DNA from: Ahrensia sp.
GTDB lineage: Bacteria > Pseudomonadota > Alphaproteobacteria > Rhizobiales > Rhizobiaceae
Assembly: GCA_002698425.1 (NCBI GenBank)
Contig: NZXU01000111.1
Coordinates: forward strand, 46,100-110,099
Length of the DNA stretch: 64,000 nucleotides
Direction: 5' to 3'
Each line of letters starts with the position of its first letter. The first letter of the stretch is position 1. The notes under the pieces are model-generated. The model was not told the DNA's origin and ran no database searches. It worked only from the letters and a program-made list of their open reading frames with translations. A program made the translations under genes and the position numbers. Below, piece by piece: positions 40,646 through 50,931 of this stretch.

Positions 40646-41815
40646 ATGATCGACGCCATGGGCAGCCCGGCCGCCCCCTTTGTCCTATTCAGCAACGATT
40701 TCGATTCAACCTCCGTTCTGTTCGATGCGCCGCGCGAGATCATCCGCGCGCGCGACGGGGAAGAATTGGACCGGGCCTTCGAGCGGCTGGAGCAAGCGCG
40801 CGCGGACGGTTTGTGGTCGGCCGGGTTTGTCTCCTACGAGGCCGGCTTTCATTTCGACGAAGCGCTTGCCGATCGCGCCGGCGGCAGGGCCATGCGGACG
40901 CCGCTCCTGTGTTTCGGCCTGTTCGATGGCCCCCGGATCACGGAGGATACAGGTTTCGCGAATGAAGGCGCGGCGCAGTTCCTCTCCGGGCTGCGGGCCG
41001 ACTGGGATCTTGAGACCTATGCCGCGAAATTCGCTGTGCTGCACGCACATCTGCGCGCCGGCAACTGCTACCAGGCGAATCTGACCTTCCCGATCCGAGG
41101 CGAATGGCGCGGCGATGCGCTCACTGCCTTTCACGCGCTGATCGCCCGCCAGCCGGTACGCTATGGCGCCTGTGTCAGTCTCTGCGATCCGGTACTCGTT
41201 TCACGCTCTCCCGAACTGTTCTTTCAGGTGGATCGCGACCGCTGTATCGAGACGCATCCGATGAAGGGCACGGCGCCGCGGCGAGCCGATCCGGCGGCGG
41301 ATGCAGAGGAGATCCGCAAGCTGAAGGAAGACATCAAGACACAGGCCGAGAACCGGATGATCGTCGACCTGCTGCGCAACGACATCTCGCGGATTTCCGA
41401 GGTCGGGACACTCGATGTGCCGTCGCTGTTCGAGGTCGAGACCTATCCGACGCTGCACCAGATGATCTCGAAAGTGCGGGCACGCCTGTTGCCCGATACG
41501 ACATTGCGCGACATTTTCGCCGCGCTATTTCCCTGCGGATCGATCACCGGCGCGCCGAAGATCTCCGCAATGGAGATCCTCGATGACCTGGAGACCGCGC
41601 CGCGCGAGGCCTATTGCGGGGCGATCGGCTATGTCGCGCCGGGCGGCGAGATGCGCTTCAATGTCGCCATCCGCACGATCTCGCTGTTCGACACGGGCGA
41701 GGCGGTCTTCAATGTCGGTGGCGGAATTGTCTTCGATTCGCGGGCGGAGGCTGAATATGAGGAGGCCTTGTTGAAGGCGCGATTTGCGGCGGGGAATAGA
41801 TGGATTTCGCGCTGA
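40646..41815 (+). CDS. pabB: Aminodeoxychorismate synthase component I
   Basis: A 389-residue chorismate-utilising enzyme. The C-terminal domain (about 120-385) has the anthranilate synthase/PabB motifs: ETHPMKGTAPR, LKEDIKTQAENRMIVDLLRND, and PCGSITGAPKISAMEIL, followed by YCGAIGYVAPGGEM. With a glutamine amidotransferase it makes 4-amino-4-deoxychorismate for folate. No PabA is adjacent; it may use the one shared with anthranilate synthase. The start is 40646 or the ATG at 40658. It overlaps the next gene by 16 bases. Confidence 0.92.
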   Translation: MIDAMGSPAAPFVLFSNDFDSTSVLFDAPREIIRARDGEELDRAFERLEQARADGLWSAGFVSYEAGFHFDEALADRAGGRAMRTPLLCFGLFDGPRITEDTGFANEGAAQFLSGLRADWDLETYAAKFAVLHAHLRAGNCYQANLTFPIRGEWRGDALTAFHALIARQPVRYGACVSLCDPVLVSRSPELFFQVDRDRCIETHPMKGTAPRRADPAADAEEIRKLKEDIKTQAENRMIVDLLRNDISRISEVGTLDVPSLFEVETYPTLHQMISKVRARLLPDTTLRDIFAALFPCGSITGAPKISAMEILDDLETAPREAYCGAIGYVAPGGEMRFNVAIRTISLFDTGEAVFNVGGGIVFDSRAEAEYEEALLKARFAAGNRWISR

Positions 41816-42426
41816 TCGAGACGTTGCGTTGGGAGCCGGAGGCCGGTTTTGTACGCGGTGGGCTGCATCTCGACCGCTTGCGCGCATCGGCCGAAGCCCT
41901 CGGATTCATCTTCGACGAGGTCGCTGTGCTGGTGGCGATGGAAGGCATTGCGGCGGGCGACGCGGCCTTGCGGGTCCGCCTCGAACTCGCGCGCGACGGG
42001 CAGCCAAGCACGACAGCCTCGCCGTTTGTCGCCCACTCGCCGGAGACGGTCTGGACTGTCGCGATTGCCTCGACGCGGCTCGCTTCTACCGATCCGCTGC
42101 TCCGGCACAAGACGACGCGGCGCGATGTTTACAAGGCGGCGCGGGCGGAATTTCCGGCGAGCGAGATCGACGAGGTGATCCTGCTCAACGAGGCCGGCTT
42201 CATTTGCGAGGGAACGATCACCAATATCTTCGTTCGCCGAGAGCAGGACGGCCCGCTGCTGACGCCACCGTTATCCTGCGGGTTGCTTCCCGGCGTCCTG
42301 CGCCGCGCCCTTGTCGAGACCGGAGCCGTATATGAGGAGATGCTGACGCCGGAGGATCTCGCTGCGGCAGCACAGGTCTTTTGCGGGAATTCACTGCGGG
42401 GACTGATCCCCGCAATGCTGGTCTGA
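41800..42426 (+). CDS. Class IV aminotransferase, probable aminodeoxychorismate lyase
   Basis: A 208-residue PLP protein of fold type IV. The cofactor lysine is Lys104 in LRHKTTRRDVY, and EVILLNEAGFICEGTITNIF is the family's substrate and cofactor-binding strand-loop. It is shorter than E. coli PabC (269) but the core is complete. Overlap with pabB argues that it releases pyruvate from aminodeoxychorismate to give p-aminobenzoate (PabC activity); branched-chain or D-amino-acid aminotransferase activity is less likely at this length. Only two bases separate it from the convergent ilvD. Confidence 0.87.
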   Translation: MDFALIETLRWEPEAGFVRGGLHLDRLRASAEALGFIFDEVAVLVAMEGIAAGDAALRVRLELARDGQPSTTASPFVAHSPETVWTVAIASTRLASTDPLLRHKTTRRDVYKAARAEFPASEIDEVILLNEAGFICEGTITNIFVRREQDGPLLTPPLSCGLLPGVLRRALVETGAVYEEMLTPEDLAAAAQVFCGNSLRGLIPAMLV

Positions 42427-42428
42427 AG

Positions 42429-44264
42429 TCAGTCCGGCAGGATGCGGACCGCGCCCTTGTCCGCGGAAGCGGCGAAGGCGGCATAGGCTTTCAGAGCCGT
42501 CGTCACATTGCGCTTGCGGGGGGCTGCGGGCTGCCAGCCGGCCGCATCCTGTTCGGCGCGCCGCTTTGCCATCTCGGCGTCGTCGATGGCCAGATTGATG
42601 GTGCGGTTCGGGATGTCGATCTCGATCGTGTCGCCATTTTGAACGAGGCCGATCGCGCCGCCCTGGGCCGCTTCCGGCGAGGCGTGGCCGATGGACAGGC
42701 CAGACGTGCCGCCCGAGAAACGACCGTCGGTGATGAGGGCGCAAGCCTTGCCGAGGCCCTTCGACTTCAAATAGCTGGTCGGATAGAGCATCTCCTGCAT
42801 GCCGGGGCCGCCCATCGGACCTTCATAGCGGATGACGACCACATCGCCCGCTTCGACCTCGTTGGACAGGATGCCTTTCACGGCCGCGTCCTGGCTTTCA
42901 TAGACAACAGCCTTGCCGGTGAATTGCAGGATGGATTCATCGACACCGGCGGTCTTCACGATACAACCGTCCAGCGCGATGTTGCCGTAGAGCACGGCCA
43001 GGCCGCCATCCTTGGAGAACGGCTTTTCAACAGAGCGGATCACGCCCTTTTCGCCATCCGTATCCAGTTCGTCCCAGCGTGACGACTGGCTGAAGGCGAC
43101 CTGTGTCGGTACGCCGCCGGGCGCCGCCTTGAAGAATTCGCGCACGGTTTCCGAATTGGTGCGGGTGATGTCCCAGCGGTCGATTGCGTCGCCTAGGCTC
43201 GCGGCATGGACGGTCGGGCAATCGCGGTTGATGAGACCGCCGCGATCGAGTTCGCCGAGAATGCGCATGATGCCGCCGGCGCGGTGGACATCTTCCATGT
43301 GGACGTCCTGTTTGGCCGGAGCGACCTTGGACAGGCAGGGCACCCGGCGCGACAGCGCATCGATGTCTTCCATGGTGAAATCGACGCCGCCCTCATGGGC
43401 TGCCGCCAAGATATGCAGCACCGTATTGGTGGAGCCGCCCATGGCGATGTCGAGCGACATGGCGTTCTCGAAGGCAGCCTTCGAGGCGATGTTGCGCGGA
43501 AGAACGGTTTCGTCATCCTGCTCGTAATGGCGGCGCGCCAGATCGACGATGAGGTGGCCGGCCTCGATGAACAGGCGCTTGCGGTCGGAATGCGTGGCAA
43601 GCGTCGAGCCGTTTCCGGGCAGCGAGAGGCCAAGCGCTTCCGTCAGGCAGTTCATCGAATTGGCGGTGAACATGCCCGAGCAGGAGCCACAGGTGGGGCA
43701 GGCCGAGCGCTCGATAGTCTGAACGTCTTCGTCGGAGTAGCTGTCGTCGGCGGCGGCCACCATGGCATCGACCAGGTCCAGCGCGACCTTCTTGCCATGG
43801 ACGGTCGCCTTGCCTGCTTCCATCGGGCCGCCGGAGACGAAGACGGCCGGAATATTGAGGCGCATGGCGGCATTCAACATGCCGGGCGTGATCTTGTCGC
43901 AATTGGAGATGCAGACCATGGCGTCGGCGCAATGGGCGTTTACCATGTATTCGACGCTGTCGGCGATGATCTCGCGCGACGGCAGCGAATAGAGCATGCC
44001 GTCATGGCCCATGGCGATGCCGTCATCGACCGCGATCGTGTTGAATTCCTTGGCGACGCCGCCGGCCGCCTCGATTTCGCGGGCGACGAGCTGGCCGAGG
44101 TCCTTCAGATGGACATGGCCCGGCACGAACTGTGTGAACGAGTTTACTACCGCGATAATCGGCTTGCCGAAATCGCCGTCCTTCATGCCGGTGGCGCGCC
44201 AAAGGCCGCGGGCGCCGGCCATGTTGCGGCCATGCGTGGTTGTTCTCGAACGGTAGGCGGGCAT
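42429..44264 (-). CDS. ilvD: Dihydroxy-acid dehydratase
   Basis: A 611-residue Fe-S enzyme that dehydrates dihydroxy-acids in isoleucine, valine and pantothenate synthesis. Cluster cysteines are in [11 protein letters not shown] and [33 protein letters not shown] and [14 protein letters not shown] are family blocks, and the C-terminal [20 protein letters not shown] is intact. Length is that of E. coli IlvD (616). The start is [15 protein letters not shown], the usual N-terminus. It stands alone; no leader peptide or attenuator is evident. Confidence 0.97.
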   Translation of the reverse strand: MPAYRSRTTTHGRNMAGARGLWRATGMKDGDFGKPIIAVVNSFTQFVPGHVHLKDLGQLVAREIEAAGGVAKEFNTIAVDDGIAMGHDGMLYSLPSREIIADSVEYMVNAHCADAMVCISNCDKITPGMLNAAMRLNIPAVFVSGGPMEAGKATVHGKKVALDLVDAMVAAADDSYSDEDVQTIERSACPTCGSCSGMFTANSMNCLTEALGLSLPGNGSTLATHSDRKRLFIEAGHLIVDLARRHYEQDDETVLPRNIASKAAFENAMSLDIAMGGSTNTVLHILAAAHEGGVDFTMEDIDALSRRVPCLSKVAPAKQDVHMEDVHRAGGIMRILGELDRGGLINRDCPTVHAASLGDAIDRWDITRTNSETVREFFKAAPGGVPTQVAFSQSSRWDELDTDGEKGVIRSVEKPFSKDGGLAVLYGNIALDGCIVKTAGVDESILQFTGKAVVYESQDAAVKGILSNEVEAGDVVVIRYEGPMGGPGMQEMLYPTSYLKSKGLGKACALITDGRFSGGTSGLSIGHASPEAAQGGAIGLVQNGDTIEIDIPNRTINLAIDDAEMAKRRAEQDAAGWQPAAPRKRNVTTALKAYAAFAASADKGAVRILPD

Positions 44265-44467
44265 GATGCTGTCCTGCTTCTTGCGTTTCCTCTTGGTGCG
44301 GCAAATAGCGCGACTTTGGTCAAACGAAAACCCGTTTGTATCGGAATCGGCGCCACGAGGCTGCGGGAACAGTTCGCCTGGACGAGCATTTGTCCTTTAT
44401 TGTGACAAGCGTGTGTGATTAAGCGGCGGCGGCCGCGCTGATGTCGATTGCAGGGAGAGTGCCCCAA

Positions 44468-45919
44468 ATGGCGAATGAGAACTGGCCGGTCTACGGCAAG
44501 ATCACCGGTCCCATCGTGATGATCGGTTTCGGTTCGATTGGCCGGGGCACGCTGCCGCTGATCGAGCGGCATTTCGACTTCGACAAGAACCGTTTCGTCG
44601 TTATCGAACCGCGACCCGACGCGCAGCTGCACGAACTGATGGAAAAGCACGGAGTGCGCCACTTGCAGGAAGCGCTGACCGAGGAAAACTTCAGGGACGT
44701 CCTGAAACCTCTTCTGACCGAAGGCGAGGGCCAGGGCTTTTGCGTCAACCTGTCGGTCGATACCTCCTCGCTCGACATCATGAAATACTGCCGCGAGCTG
44801 GGCGCTCTCTATATCGACACGGTCGTCGAGCCCTGGCTGGGCTTCTATTTCGACGAGGACGCCGACAATTCGACACGCACCAACTACGCGCTGCGCGAAA
44901 CGGTCCGCAAGGAAAAGAAGAAGCATCCGGGCGGCACGACGGCGGTGTCGTGCTGCGGCGCCAATCCGGGCATGGTCTCCTGGTTCGTCAAGCAGGCGCT
45001 GGTCGATCTCGCCACCGAGCTCGGGCTGAAGTTCACCGAGCCGAAGCCGGACGACCGGGCGGGCTGGGCGAAGCTGATGAAGAAAGCCGGCGTCAAGGGC
45101 GTGCATATCGCCGAGCGCGACACGCAGCGCTCCAAGACCCCGAAAGAGCCGGACGTCTTCTCGAACACCTGGTCCGTCGAGGGATTTGTCGCAGAGGGGC
45201 TGCAGCCCGCCGAACTCGGTTGGGGCACGCATGAGACATGGAAGCCGAAGAACGCCCACAGGCACAAGAAGGGCTGCAAGGCGGCGATCTGGATCGACCA
45301 GCCCGGCGCGGCGACACGGGTGCGCACATGGTGTCCGACGCCCGGCCCGCAATACGGGTTCCTGGTCACCCATAACGAGGCCATCTCCATCGCCGACTTC
45401 TTCACGGCTTACGACAAGAAGGGCAAGGTCACGTTCCGGCCGACCTGCCATTACGCCTATCACCCCTGCAACAACGCGGTGCTGTCGCTGCACGAGATGT
45501 TCGGCCAGGCGGGGAAGCCGCAATCCAGTTTCGAAGTGATGGACGAGAACCGGCTGTTCGACGGGATCGACGAGTTGGGCGTGCTGCTCTACGGCCACAA
45601 GAAGAACGCCTATTGGTACGGATCGCAGCTCTCGGTGGAGGAAACGCGCAAGCTCGCGCCCTACCAGAACGCCACCGGCCTGCAGGTCACATCGGCGGTT
45701 CTCGCCGGCATGGTCTGGGCGCTGGAAAATCCGCAAGCCGGCATCGTCGAGGCCGACGAGATGGATTTCCGGCGCTGCCTGGATGTGCAGATGCCCTATC
45801 TCGGGCCGGTGAAGGGCTACTACACCGACTGGACGCCGCTGACCGACCGGCCCGGCCTCTTCCCCGAAGATATCGACACCGCCGATCCGTGGCAGTTCCG
45901 AAACGTCCTCGTGCATTGA
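44468..45919 (+). CDS. hss: Homospermidine synthase
   Basis: A 483-residue NAD-dependent enzyme making sym-homospermidine from putrescine, the main long polyamine of many rhizobia. The N-terminal Rossmann motif is VMIGFGSIGRGTLPLIERHF. Family blocks are TVVEPWLGFYFDEDADNSTR, TAVSCCGANPGMVSWFVKQA and the C-terminal CLDVQMPYLGPVKGYYTDW. The start at 44468 is preceded by GGGAGAG and gives MANENWPVYGKITGP, as in known Hss; a longer frame from 44441 is unlikely. Cytoplasmic, monocistronic. Confidence 0.95.
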   Translation: MANENWPVYGKITGPIVMIGFGSIGRGTLPLIERHFDFDKNRFVVIEPRPDAQLHELMEKHGVRHLQEALTEENFRDVLKPLLTEGEGQGFCVNLSVDTSSLDIMKYCRELGALYIDTVVEPWLGFYFDEDADNSTRTNYALRETVRKEKKKHPGGTTAVSCCGANPGMVSWFVKQALVDLATELGLKFTEPKPDDRAGWAKLMKKAGVKGVHIAERDTQRSKTPKEPDVFSNTWSVEGFVAEGLQPAELGWGTHETWKPKNAHRHKKGCKAAIWIDQPGAATRVRTWCPTPGPQYGFLVTHNEAISIADFFTAYDKKGKVTFRPTCHYAYHPCNNAVLSLHEMFGQAGKPQSSFEVMDENRLFDGIDELGVLLYGHKKNAYWYGSQLSVEETRKLAPYQNATGLQVTSAVLAGMVWALENPQAGIVEADEMDFRRCLDVQMPYLGPVKGYYTDWTPLTDRPGLFPEDIDTADPWQFRNVLVH

Positions 45920-46019
45920 TGCCGCACGTAACCGTTTCCGACGCAACTTCTGAAGACTTCATAGCGTTATGAAAATGCCGTATAATACGATTCACTCCTG
46001 TTCCAGCCGAGGTGCCCGC

Positions 46020-46412
46020 ATGACTTTCCGCCAACCGATCAGAACCGGCGCGATCGCCGCTACATTCATGGCGTTCACGGCGTTGAGCGGCTGCGTGATG
46101 GATGCGCCCGCACCGGGTGGACGATTTGCCCGGTCGGGCGCGGCCGAAGGCAATTGGGCCGACACCGGCGGCGTCGCCACATCGAGCTTCAATGGCGGGG
46201 TCTTCGTCACCGTCGCCAATGACACCGGCAACCGGCTTGCCCAGGGCACCTATCGCTATGTCGGCGCCAACAATGTCGAGATCAATTTCACCTCGCTGGT
46301 GCGCGGTCAGCAGGTCCGCGCGAATTGCCTGATCGTCAATTCCAGCCAGATGAATTGCACCAATGATTCCGGTTCGCAATTCTCGCTGGTGCGCCGCGGC
46401 AGTTTCAGCTGA
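46020..46412 (+). CDS. omp10: Omp10-like outer-membrane lipoprotein
   Basis: A 130-residue lipoprotein: hydrophobic signal and lipobox ALSGC with Cys25 as the lipid-modified residue. The mature part matches Brucella Omp10: an N-terminal GNWADTGGVATSSFNGGVFVT, a middle VEINFTSLVRGQQVRANCLIV, and a C-terminal QMNCTNDSGSQFSLVRR, with two cysteines probably paired. GAGG seven bases before 46020 supports the start. Omp10 is a surface lipoprotein of unknown function that affects Brucella outer-membrane properties. The gene looks monocistronic. Confidence 0.88.
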   Translation: MTFRQPIRTGAIAATFMAFTALSGCVMDAPAPGGRFARSGAAEGNWADTGGVATSSFNGGVFVTVANDTGNRLAQGTYRYVGANNVEINFTSLVRGQQVRANCLIVNSSQMNCTNDSGSQFSLVRRGSFS

Positions 46413-46609
46413 CATTCGGCCCCGGCGGGCCATCTCCGGACATATGTTCGTGACCGGTGACGTTTCGCAGCGGAATCGGCTTGCCAAGCGTCGCGCGCGA
46501 TGAAAACATTGCCGCGATGGCCGGGTTCGTTCAACCGTTACACAACGGTGCGATGGATCGGCCGACCGGCGCAGCATCCGCCATACGCCGTATGACGAGG
46601 GAGTACATT

Positions 46610-48622
46610 ATGAAGCGTTTCATCAAACTTGCCGCCTTGAGCGCGTCCGCATTGACAATTGGCACGGTGACGGCCAGCGCGGACTATTCGCTCGAGATCC
46701 TGCACATCAACGACCTGCATTCGCGCATCGAGTCGATCAACAAATACGATTCGACCTGCTCTGCCGAAGACGAAACCGAAGGCAAGTGCTTCGGCGGCGT
46801 CGCACGTCTGGTCACGGCCGCCGCAGCGGCCCGCGAGAAGGCCGGCGACGGCAACATCATCTTCCTCAATGCCGGCGACAACTTCCAGGGTTCGCTGTTC
46901 TACACCACCTACAAGGGTGCGGCCGAGGCGGAGTTCCTCAACAAAATGGGCACGGATGTCGCAACGGTCGGCAACCATGAATTCGACGATGGCGAAGACG
47001 GTCTCGCCGGCTTCCTTGAAAAGGTCGAGTTCCCGGTCATTTCCGCCAACGTCGTAGCCGACAATGCCTCGGCTCTGGCCGAGAAGATCCCGGCCTATGT
47101 GATCCTGGAGAAGGGCGGCGAGAAGATCGGTATCGTCGGCGCGGTCGCCAACGACACGAACGAACTGTCCTCGCCGGGCGAGCACGTGATGATCGCCGAG
47201 GATGTCGAAAAGATCACCGCAGCGGTCAATGAACTGGCCGATCAGGGCGTCAACAAGATCGTTGCGCTGACCCATGTCGGCTACCCGCGCGACCTTGCCG
47301 CCATCGCGAAGATCCCCGGTGTCGACGTCGTCGTCGGCGGCCACACCAACACCTTCCTGTCGAACACCGACGACAAGGCCGCCGGCCCGTACCCGACCTG
47401 GGTCGATAATCCGGACGGCTACAAGGTGCCGGTCGTACAGGCCTATGCCTACACGAAATATCTCGGCGACCTGAACGTCACCTTCGATGACAATGGCGTG
47501 GTGACCGAGGCGACCGGCGAGCCGATCGTGATGGATGCCTCGGTGACGCCGGACCAGGCGTCGCTCGACCGTATCGCGGAACTGGGTGCGCCGATCGAGG
47601 AACTGAAAGCCAAGGTCATCGGCGACACGGCCGACGCCATCGAAGGCAACCGCGATGTTTGCCGCGCCATGGAATGCTCGATGGGCAACCTCGTCGCGGA
47701 CGCCATGCTCGACCGCGTCAAGAACCAGGGCACGCAGATCGCCATCCAGAATGGCGGCGGCCTGCGCGCCTCCATCGATGCCGGCGAAGTGACGATGGGC
47801 GAAGTGCTCACCGTGCTGCCGTTCCAGAACACGCTCGCCACCTTCGAGCTCAAGGGTGCGGACGTTGTTGCCGCGCTCGAAAACGGCGTTAGCCAGATCG
47901 AGGACGGCGCCGGTCGCTTCCCGCAGGTTTCGGGGCTGAAGTTCACCTTCGACACCGCCAAGGAACCGGGCTCGCGCATTTCCGACGTGATGGTCGCCGA
48001 TGCGAGCGGCTCCTTTGCGCCGATCGATGCCGACGCGACCTATGGCGTTGTCTCCAACAACTTCATGCGGGCCGGCGGCGACGGTTACTCCGTCTTCGCC
48101 GATGACGGCATGAACGCCTATGACTACGGCCCGGGCCTCGAGCAGGTTGTCGCGGACTACATTGCCGCCAACAGCCCGTACGAGCCTTATACGGACGGCC
48201 GTATTACCGTCGCTGCCGCCATGGAAGAAGAAAAGCCGGCGATGGAAGAGACCTCCATGGAGGAAAAGCCCGCCATGGAGGAGGCCGCCGAGGATGCAGA
48301 GGTGGCCGTGCCTGAAACCGCACTAGGCGCCGGTACGCTTTCCACCGAACCGCCGATGGTCGAATCCGAGGAAAAGGCCGAGGAGATGACCGAGACGGAA
48401 GACATGGCCAAATCTGAGGAAATGGCCAAGACCGAGGAGATGGCCGAAGGCGAAGAGATGATGGATGGCATGAAGCACACCATCGCTCGCGGCGACAACT
48501 ATTGGGACCTCGCCAAGAAATATTACAGCGACGCGAACATGTGGACCAAGATCGCCGAGGCCAATCCGGATATGGACGCCAACGATCTCGAAGTCGGCGC
48601 GGAACTGGTGATCCCGAAGTAA
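46610..48622 (+). CDS. 5'-nucleotidase/UshA-family protein with C-terminal LysM
   Basis: A 670-residue exported protein. After a signal peptide (to about 24), the metallophosphatase domain has HINDLHSR (Asp35, His37), LNAGDNFQGS and VGNHEFDDG, and the C-terminal nucleotidase domain has NGGGLRASIDAGEVT and NNFMRAGGDGYSVF. It should release phosphate or nucleosides from nucleotides in the periplasm. Residues about 538-620 form an acidic, repeated Met/Glu/Ala-rich linker (EEKPAMEE, EEMAKTEEMA), and the last 50 residues are a LysM domain (HTIARGDNYWDLAKKYYSD) that would anchor it to peptidoglycan. The fusion is unusual. The start has GAGGGAG in front. Confidence 0.9.
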   Translation: MKRFIKLAALSASALTIGTVTASADYSLEILHINDLHSRIESINKYDSTCSAEDETEGKCFGGVARLVTAAAAAREKAGDGNIIFLNAGDNFQGSLFYTTYKGAAEAEFLNKMGTDVATVGNHEFDDGEDGLAGFLEKVEFPVISANVVADNASALAEKIPAYVILEKGGEKIGIVGAVANDTNELSSPGEHVMIAEDVEKITAAVNELADQGVNKIVALTHVGYPRDLAAIAKIPGVDVVVGGHTNTFLSNTDDKAAGPYPTWVDNPDGYKVPVVQAYAYTKYLGDLNVTFDDNGVVTEATGEPIVMDASVTPDQASLDRIAELGAPIEELKAKVIGDTADAIEGNRDVCRAMECSMGNLVADAMLDRVKNQGTQIAIQNGGGLRASIDAGEVTMGEVLTVLPFQNTLATFELKGADVVAALENGVSQIEDGAGRFPQVSGLKFTFDTAKEPGSRISDVMVADASGSFAPIDADATYGVVSNNFMRAGGDGYSVFADDGMNAYDYGPGLEQVVADYIAANSPYEPYTDGRITVAAAMEEEKPAMEETSMEEKPAMEEAAEDAEVAVPETALGAGTLSTEPPMVESEEKAEEMTETEDMAKSEEMAKTEEMAEGEEMMDGMKHTIARGDNYWDLAKKYYSDANMWTKIAEANPDMDANDLEVGAELVIPK

Positions 48623-48646
48623 GGGTCAGCCGTATGAACAGGGAAG

Positions 48647-48673
48647 GGGCGCGGGACATTCCCGCGCCCTTTT
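48647..48673 (+). terminator. Intrinsic terminator of the LysM nucleotidase gene
   Basis: A 9-bp stem GGGCGCGGG/CCCGCGCCC with loop ACATT and TTTT after it, 25 bases past the stop codon. Confidence 0.85.
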
Positions 48674-48758
48674 CGTTTCGGGCGGCGCGCAATGCCGCAT
48701 GAGACAGGATTGAATTTGGGCGGGTCGTGGCTAAGTTCCGGCCAAAGGAAAGGCGGCC

Positions 48759-49823
48759 ATGACAATAACAACCACAATCGACCGTGAAGAAGCCCGAGCC
48801 ATCGGGCCGTTGCCGGCGGACCATCCGCCCGTGAAGATCCATAAAATCGGCGTGCTGCTGGTCAATCTGGGGACGCCGGACGGCACAGACTACACATCGA
48901 TGCGGCGCTATCTGAAGGAATTCCTGACCGACAAGCGCGTGATCGAATGGCCGAAGGCGCTTTGGTATCCGATCCTGTTCGGGATCGTGTTGAACACGCG
49001 GCCGGGCAAGGTCGGCAAGGCTTACGAGACGATCTGGAACACCGAGCGCAACGAGAGCTATTTGCGCACCTATACGCGCTCGCAGGCCGAAAAGCTCGGA
49101 GAGGCATTGGCCGATCATCCCGAAATCGTCTGCGACTGGGGCATGCGTTACGGCCAGCCATCGATCGACGAGCGGATGACGGCGCTGCGCGAGCAGGGCT
49201 GCGACAGGATCCTGATCTTCCCGCTCTATCCGCAATATTCGGCCGCGACCACGGCGACGGTGAACGACAAGGCATTCCAGTCGCTGATGGCGACGCGGTT
49301 CATGCCGGCGGTGCGCACCGTTCCGGCCTATCATGACGAGCCGGTCTATATCGAGGCGCTGGCGCGGTCGATCGAGGCGCATTTCGCGACGCTCGATTAC
49401 GTCCCGGAAAAGGTGATCGCCTCCTATCACGGCATTCCGCAGAGCTATTTCAAGAAGGGCGATCCCTATCACTGCCAATGCCAGAAGACATCGCGGCTGC
49501 TGGAAAAGCGGCTCGGATGGGAGAAGGGACGGCTGATCACCTGTTTCCAGTCGCGTTTCGGACCGGAGGAGTGGCTGCAGCCCTATACGGACAAGACAAT
49601 CGAGGCGCTGGCGAAGGACGGCGTGAAATCGCTTGCGGTCTTCAATCCGGGCTTCGTTTCCGACTGCCTCGAGACGCTGGAGGAAATCGCCGTGGCTGGC
49701 GGGGAGATTTTCCACGAGCATGGCGGCCAGAACTACACGCATATCCCTTGCCTGAACGACGGCGAGGACGGCATGGCCGTCATCGAGGCGATGGTGCGCC
49801 GGGAATTGCAGGGTTGGATCTGA
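48759..49823 (+). CDS. hemH: Ferrochelatase
   Basis: A 354-residue enzyme inserting ferrous iron into protoporphyrin IX, the last heme step. Family blocks are VLLVNLGTPDGTDYTSMRRYL, VDWGMRYGQPS-like CDWGMRYGQPS, ILIFPLYPQYSAATTA, IASYHGIPQSYFKKGDPYHCQC (with the metal-site His) and KSLAVFNPGFVSDCLETLEEI. The N-terminal 30 residues are an extension common in alphaproteobacteria. AAAGGAAAGG lies before the start. It is not in the heme-uptake island but about 16 kb away. Confidence 0.97.
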   Translation: MTITTTIDREEARAIGPLPADHPPVKIHKIGVLLVNLGTPDGTDYTSMRRYLKEFLTDKRVIEWPKALWYPILFGIVLNTRPGKVGKAYETIWNTERNESYLRTYTRSQAEKLGEALADHPEIVCDWGMRYGQPSIDERMTALREQGCDRILIFPLYPQYSAATTATVNDKAFQSLMATRFMPAVRTVPAYHDEPVYIEALARSIEAHFATLDYVPEKVIASYHGIPQSYFKKGDPYHCQCQKTSRLLEKRLGWEKGRLITCFQSRFGPEEWLQPYTDKTIEALAKDGVKSLAVFNPGFVSDCLETLEEIAVAGGEIFHEHGGQNYTHIPCLNDGEDGMAVIEAMVRRELQGWI

Positions 49824-49876
49824 CGGGCGCGGTCGCATCAGCGCCGCAATTGCAGCGATATCGTAATCGTCGGTTT

Positions 49877-49899
49877 ACGCCGTCCTGTTAGGACGGCGT
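49877..49899 (+). terminator. Hairpin between hemH and qmcA
   Basis: Perfect 10-bp stem ACGCCGTCCT/AGGACGGCGT with a three-base loop. Followed by GGGGTTTC rather than a long T-run, so intrinsic termination is possible but weak. Confidence 0.5.
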
Positions 49900-49935
49900 G
49901 GGGTTTCATGCCGTTTTCGGCATTCGGAGGGCTAT

Positions 49936-50916
49936 ATGTTCGGTCTCGATATCGCCATTGCGGTCTTTGCCGCGCTTGTCGTCATCATCCTGTTCGCGGC
50001 GATCAAGACGGTGCCGCAGGGATTCGCCTTTACGGTGGAGCGTTTCGGGCGCTACACGCGCACGCTCGAGCCGGGGCTCAACATCATCGTGCCGTTCTTC
50101 GATCGCATTGGCTCGAAGATGAACATGATGGAGCAGGTGCTGGACGTGCCGACGCAGGTCGTCATCACCCGCGACAACGCTTCCGTGGAGGCGGACGGCG
50201 TCTGCTTCTATCAGGTGCTGAACGCGCCGAAGGCGGCCTATCAGGTTTCCGGGCTGGAAAACGCCATCCTCAACCTGACGATGACCAATATCCGTTCGGT
50301 GATGGGGTCGATGGACCTCGACGAACTGCTCTCCAACCGCGACGCGATCAACACGAAGCTGCTGCATGTCGTCGACGAAGCGGCCAGCCCGTGGGGCATC
50401 AAGATTACCCGCATCGAGATCAAGGATATCAATCCGCCGGCCGACCTCATCGCGTCGATGGGCCGGCAGATGAAGGCGGAGCGTGACAAGCGCGCCGAGA
50501 TCCTGGAAGCTGAGGGCGCGCGACAGGCGCAGATCCTGCGCGCGGAAGGCATGAAACAGTCGGCGATCCTCAAGGCCGAGGGCGAACGCGAGGCCGCCTA
50601 TCGCGAGGCGGAGGCGCGGGAGCGCCTGGCGGAAGCCGAAGCGAATGCGACCAAGTCGGTCTCGGAGGCGATTGCCGGGGGGTCGACCCAGGCCATCAAC
50701 TATTTCGTGGCGCAGAAATATACAGAAGCGTTGCAGACGATCGGCTCGGCGCCGAACCAGAAGATCGTCATGTTGCCGATGGAAGCCGCGTCGCTGATCG
50801 GCTCGCTCGGCGGCATCGGCGCCATCGCCAAGGAAGTCTTCGGAGACAGGGCGCTGGAAGAGGCGCGCGGCAGCGCCGTGCCGCCGACGGTCCCGCCTGT
50901 TCCGGGCCGGCAGTAA
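49936..50916 (+). CDS. SPFH/Band 7 membrane protein (QmcA-like)
   Basis: A 326-residue stomatin-like protein with an N-terminal membrane helix ([20 protein letters not shown]) and a Band 7/PHB domain at about 28-190: [66 protein letters not shown] charged coiled coil ([20 protein letters not shown]) and a conserved C-terminal region follow. Such proteins form rings in the inner membrane with proteases or fluid domains. The partner NfeD follows 15 bases downstream. GGAGGG precedes the start. Confidence 0.93.
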   Translation: MFGLDIAIAVFAALVVIILFAAIKTVPQGFAFTVERFGRYTRTLEPGLNIIVPFFDRIGSKMNMMEQVLDVPTQVVITRDNASVEADGVCFYQVLNAPKAAYQVSGLENAILNLTMTNIRSVMGSMDLDELLSNRDAINTKLLHVVDEAASPWGIKITRIEIKDINPPADLIASMGRQMKAERDKRAEILEAEGARQAQILRAEGMKQSAILKAEGEREAAYREAEARERLAEAEANATKSVSEAIAGGSTQAINYFVAQKYTEALQTIGSAPNQKIVMLPMEAASLIGSLGGIGAIAKEVFGDRALEEARGSAVPPTVPPVPGRQ

Positions 50917-50931
50917 CGGGCGGGCATCGCG

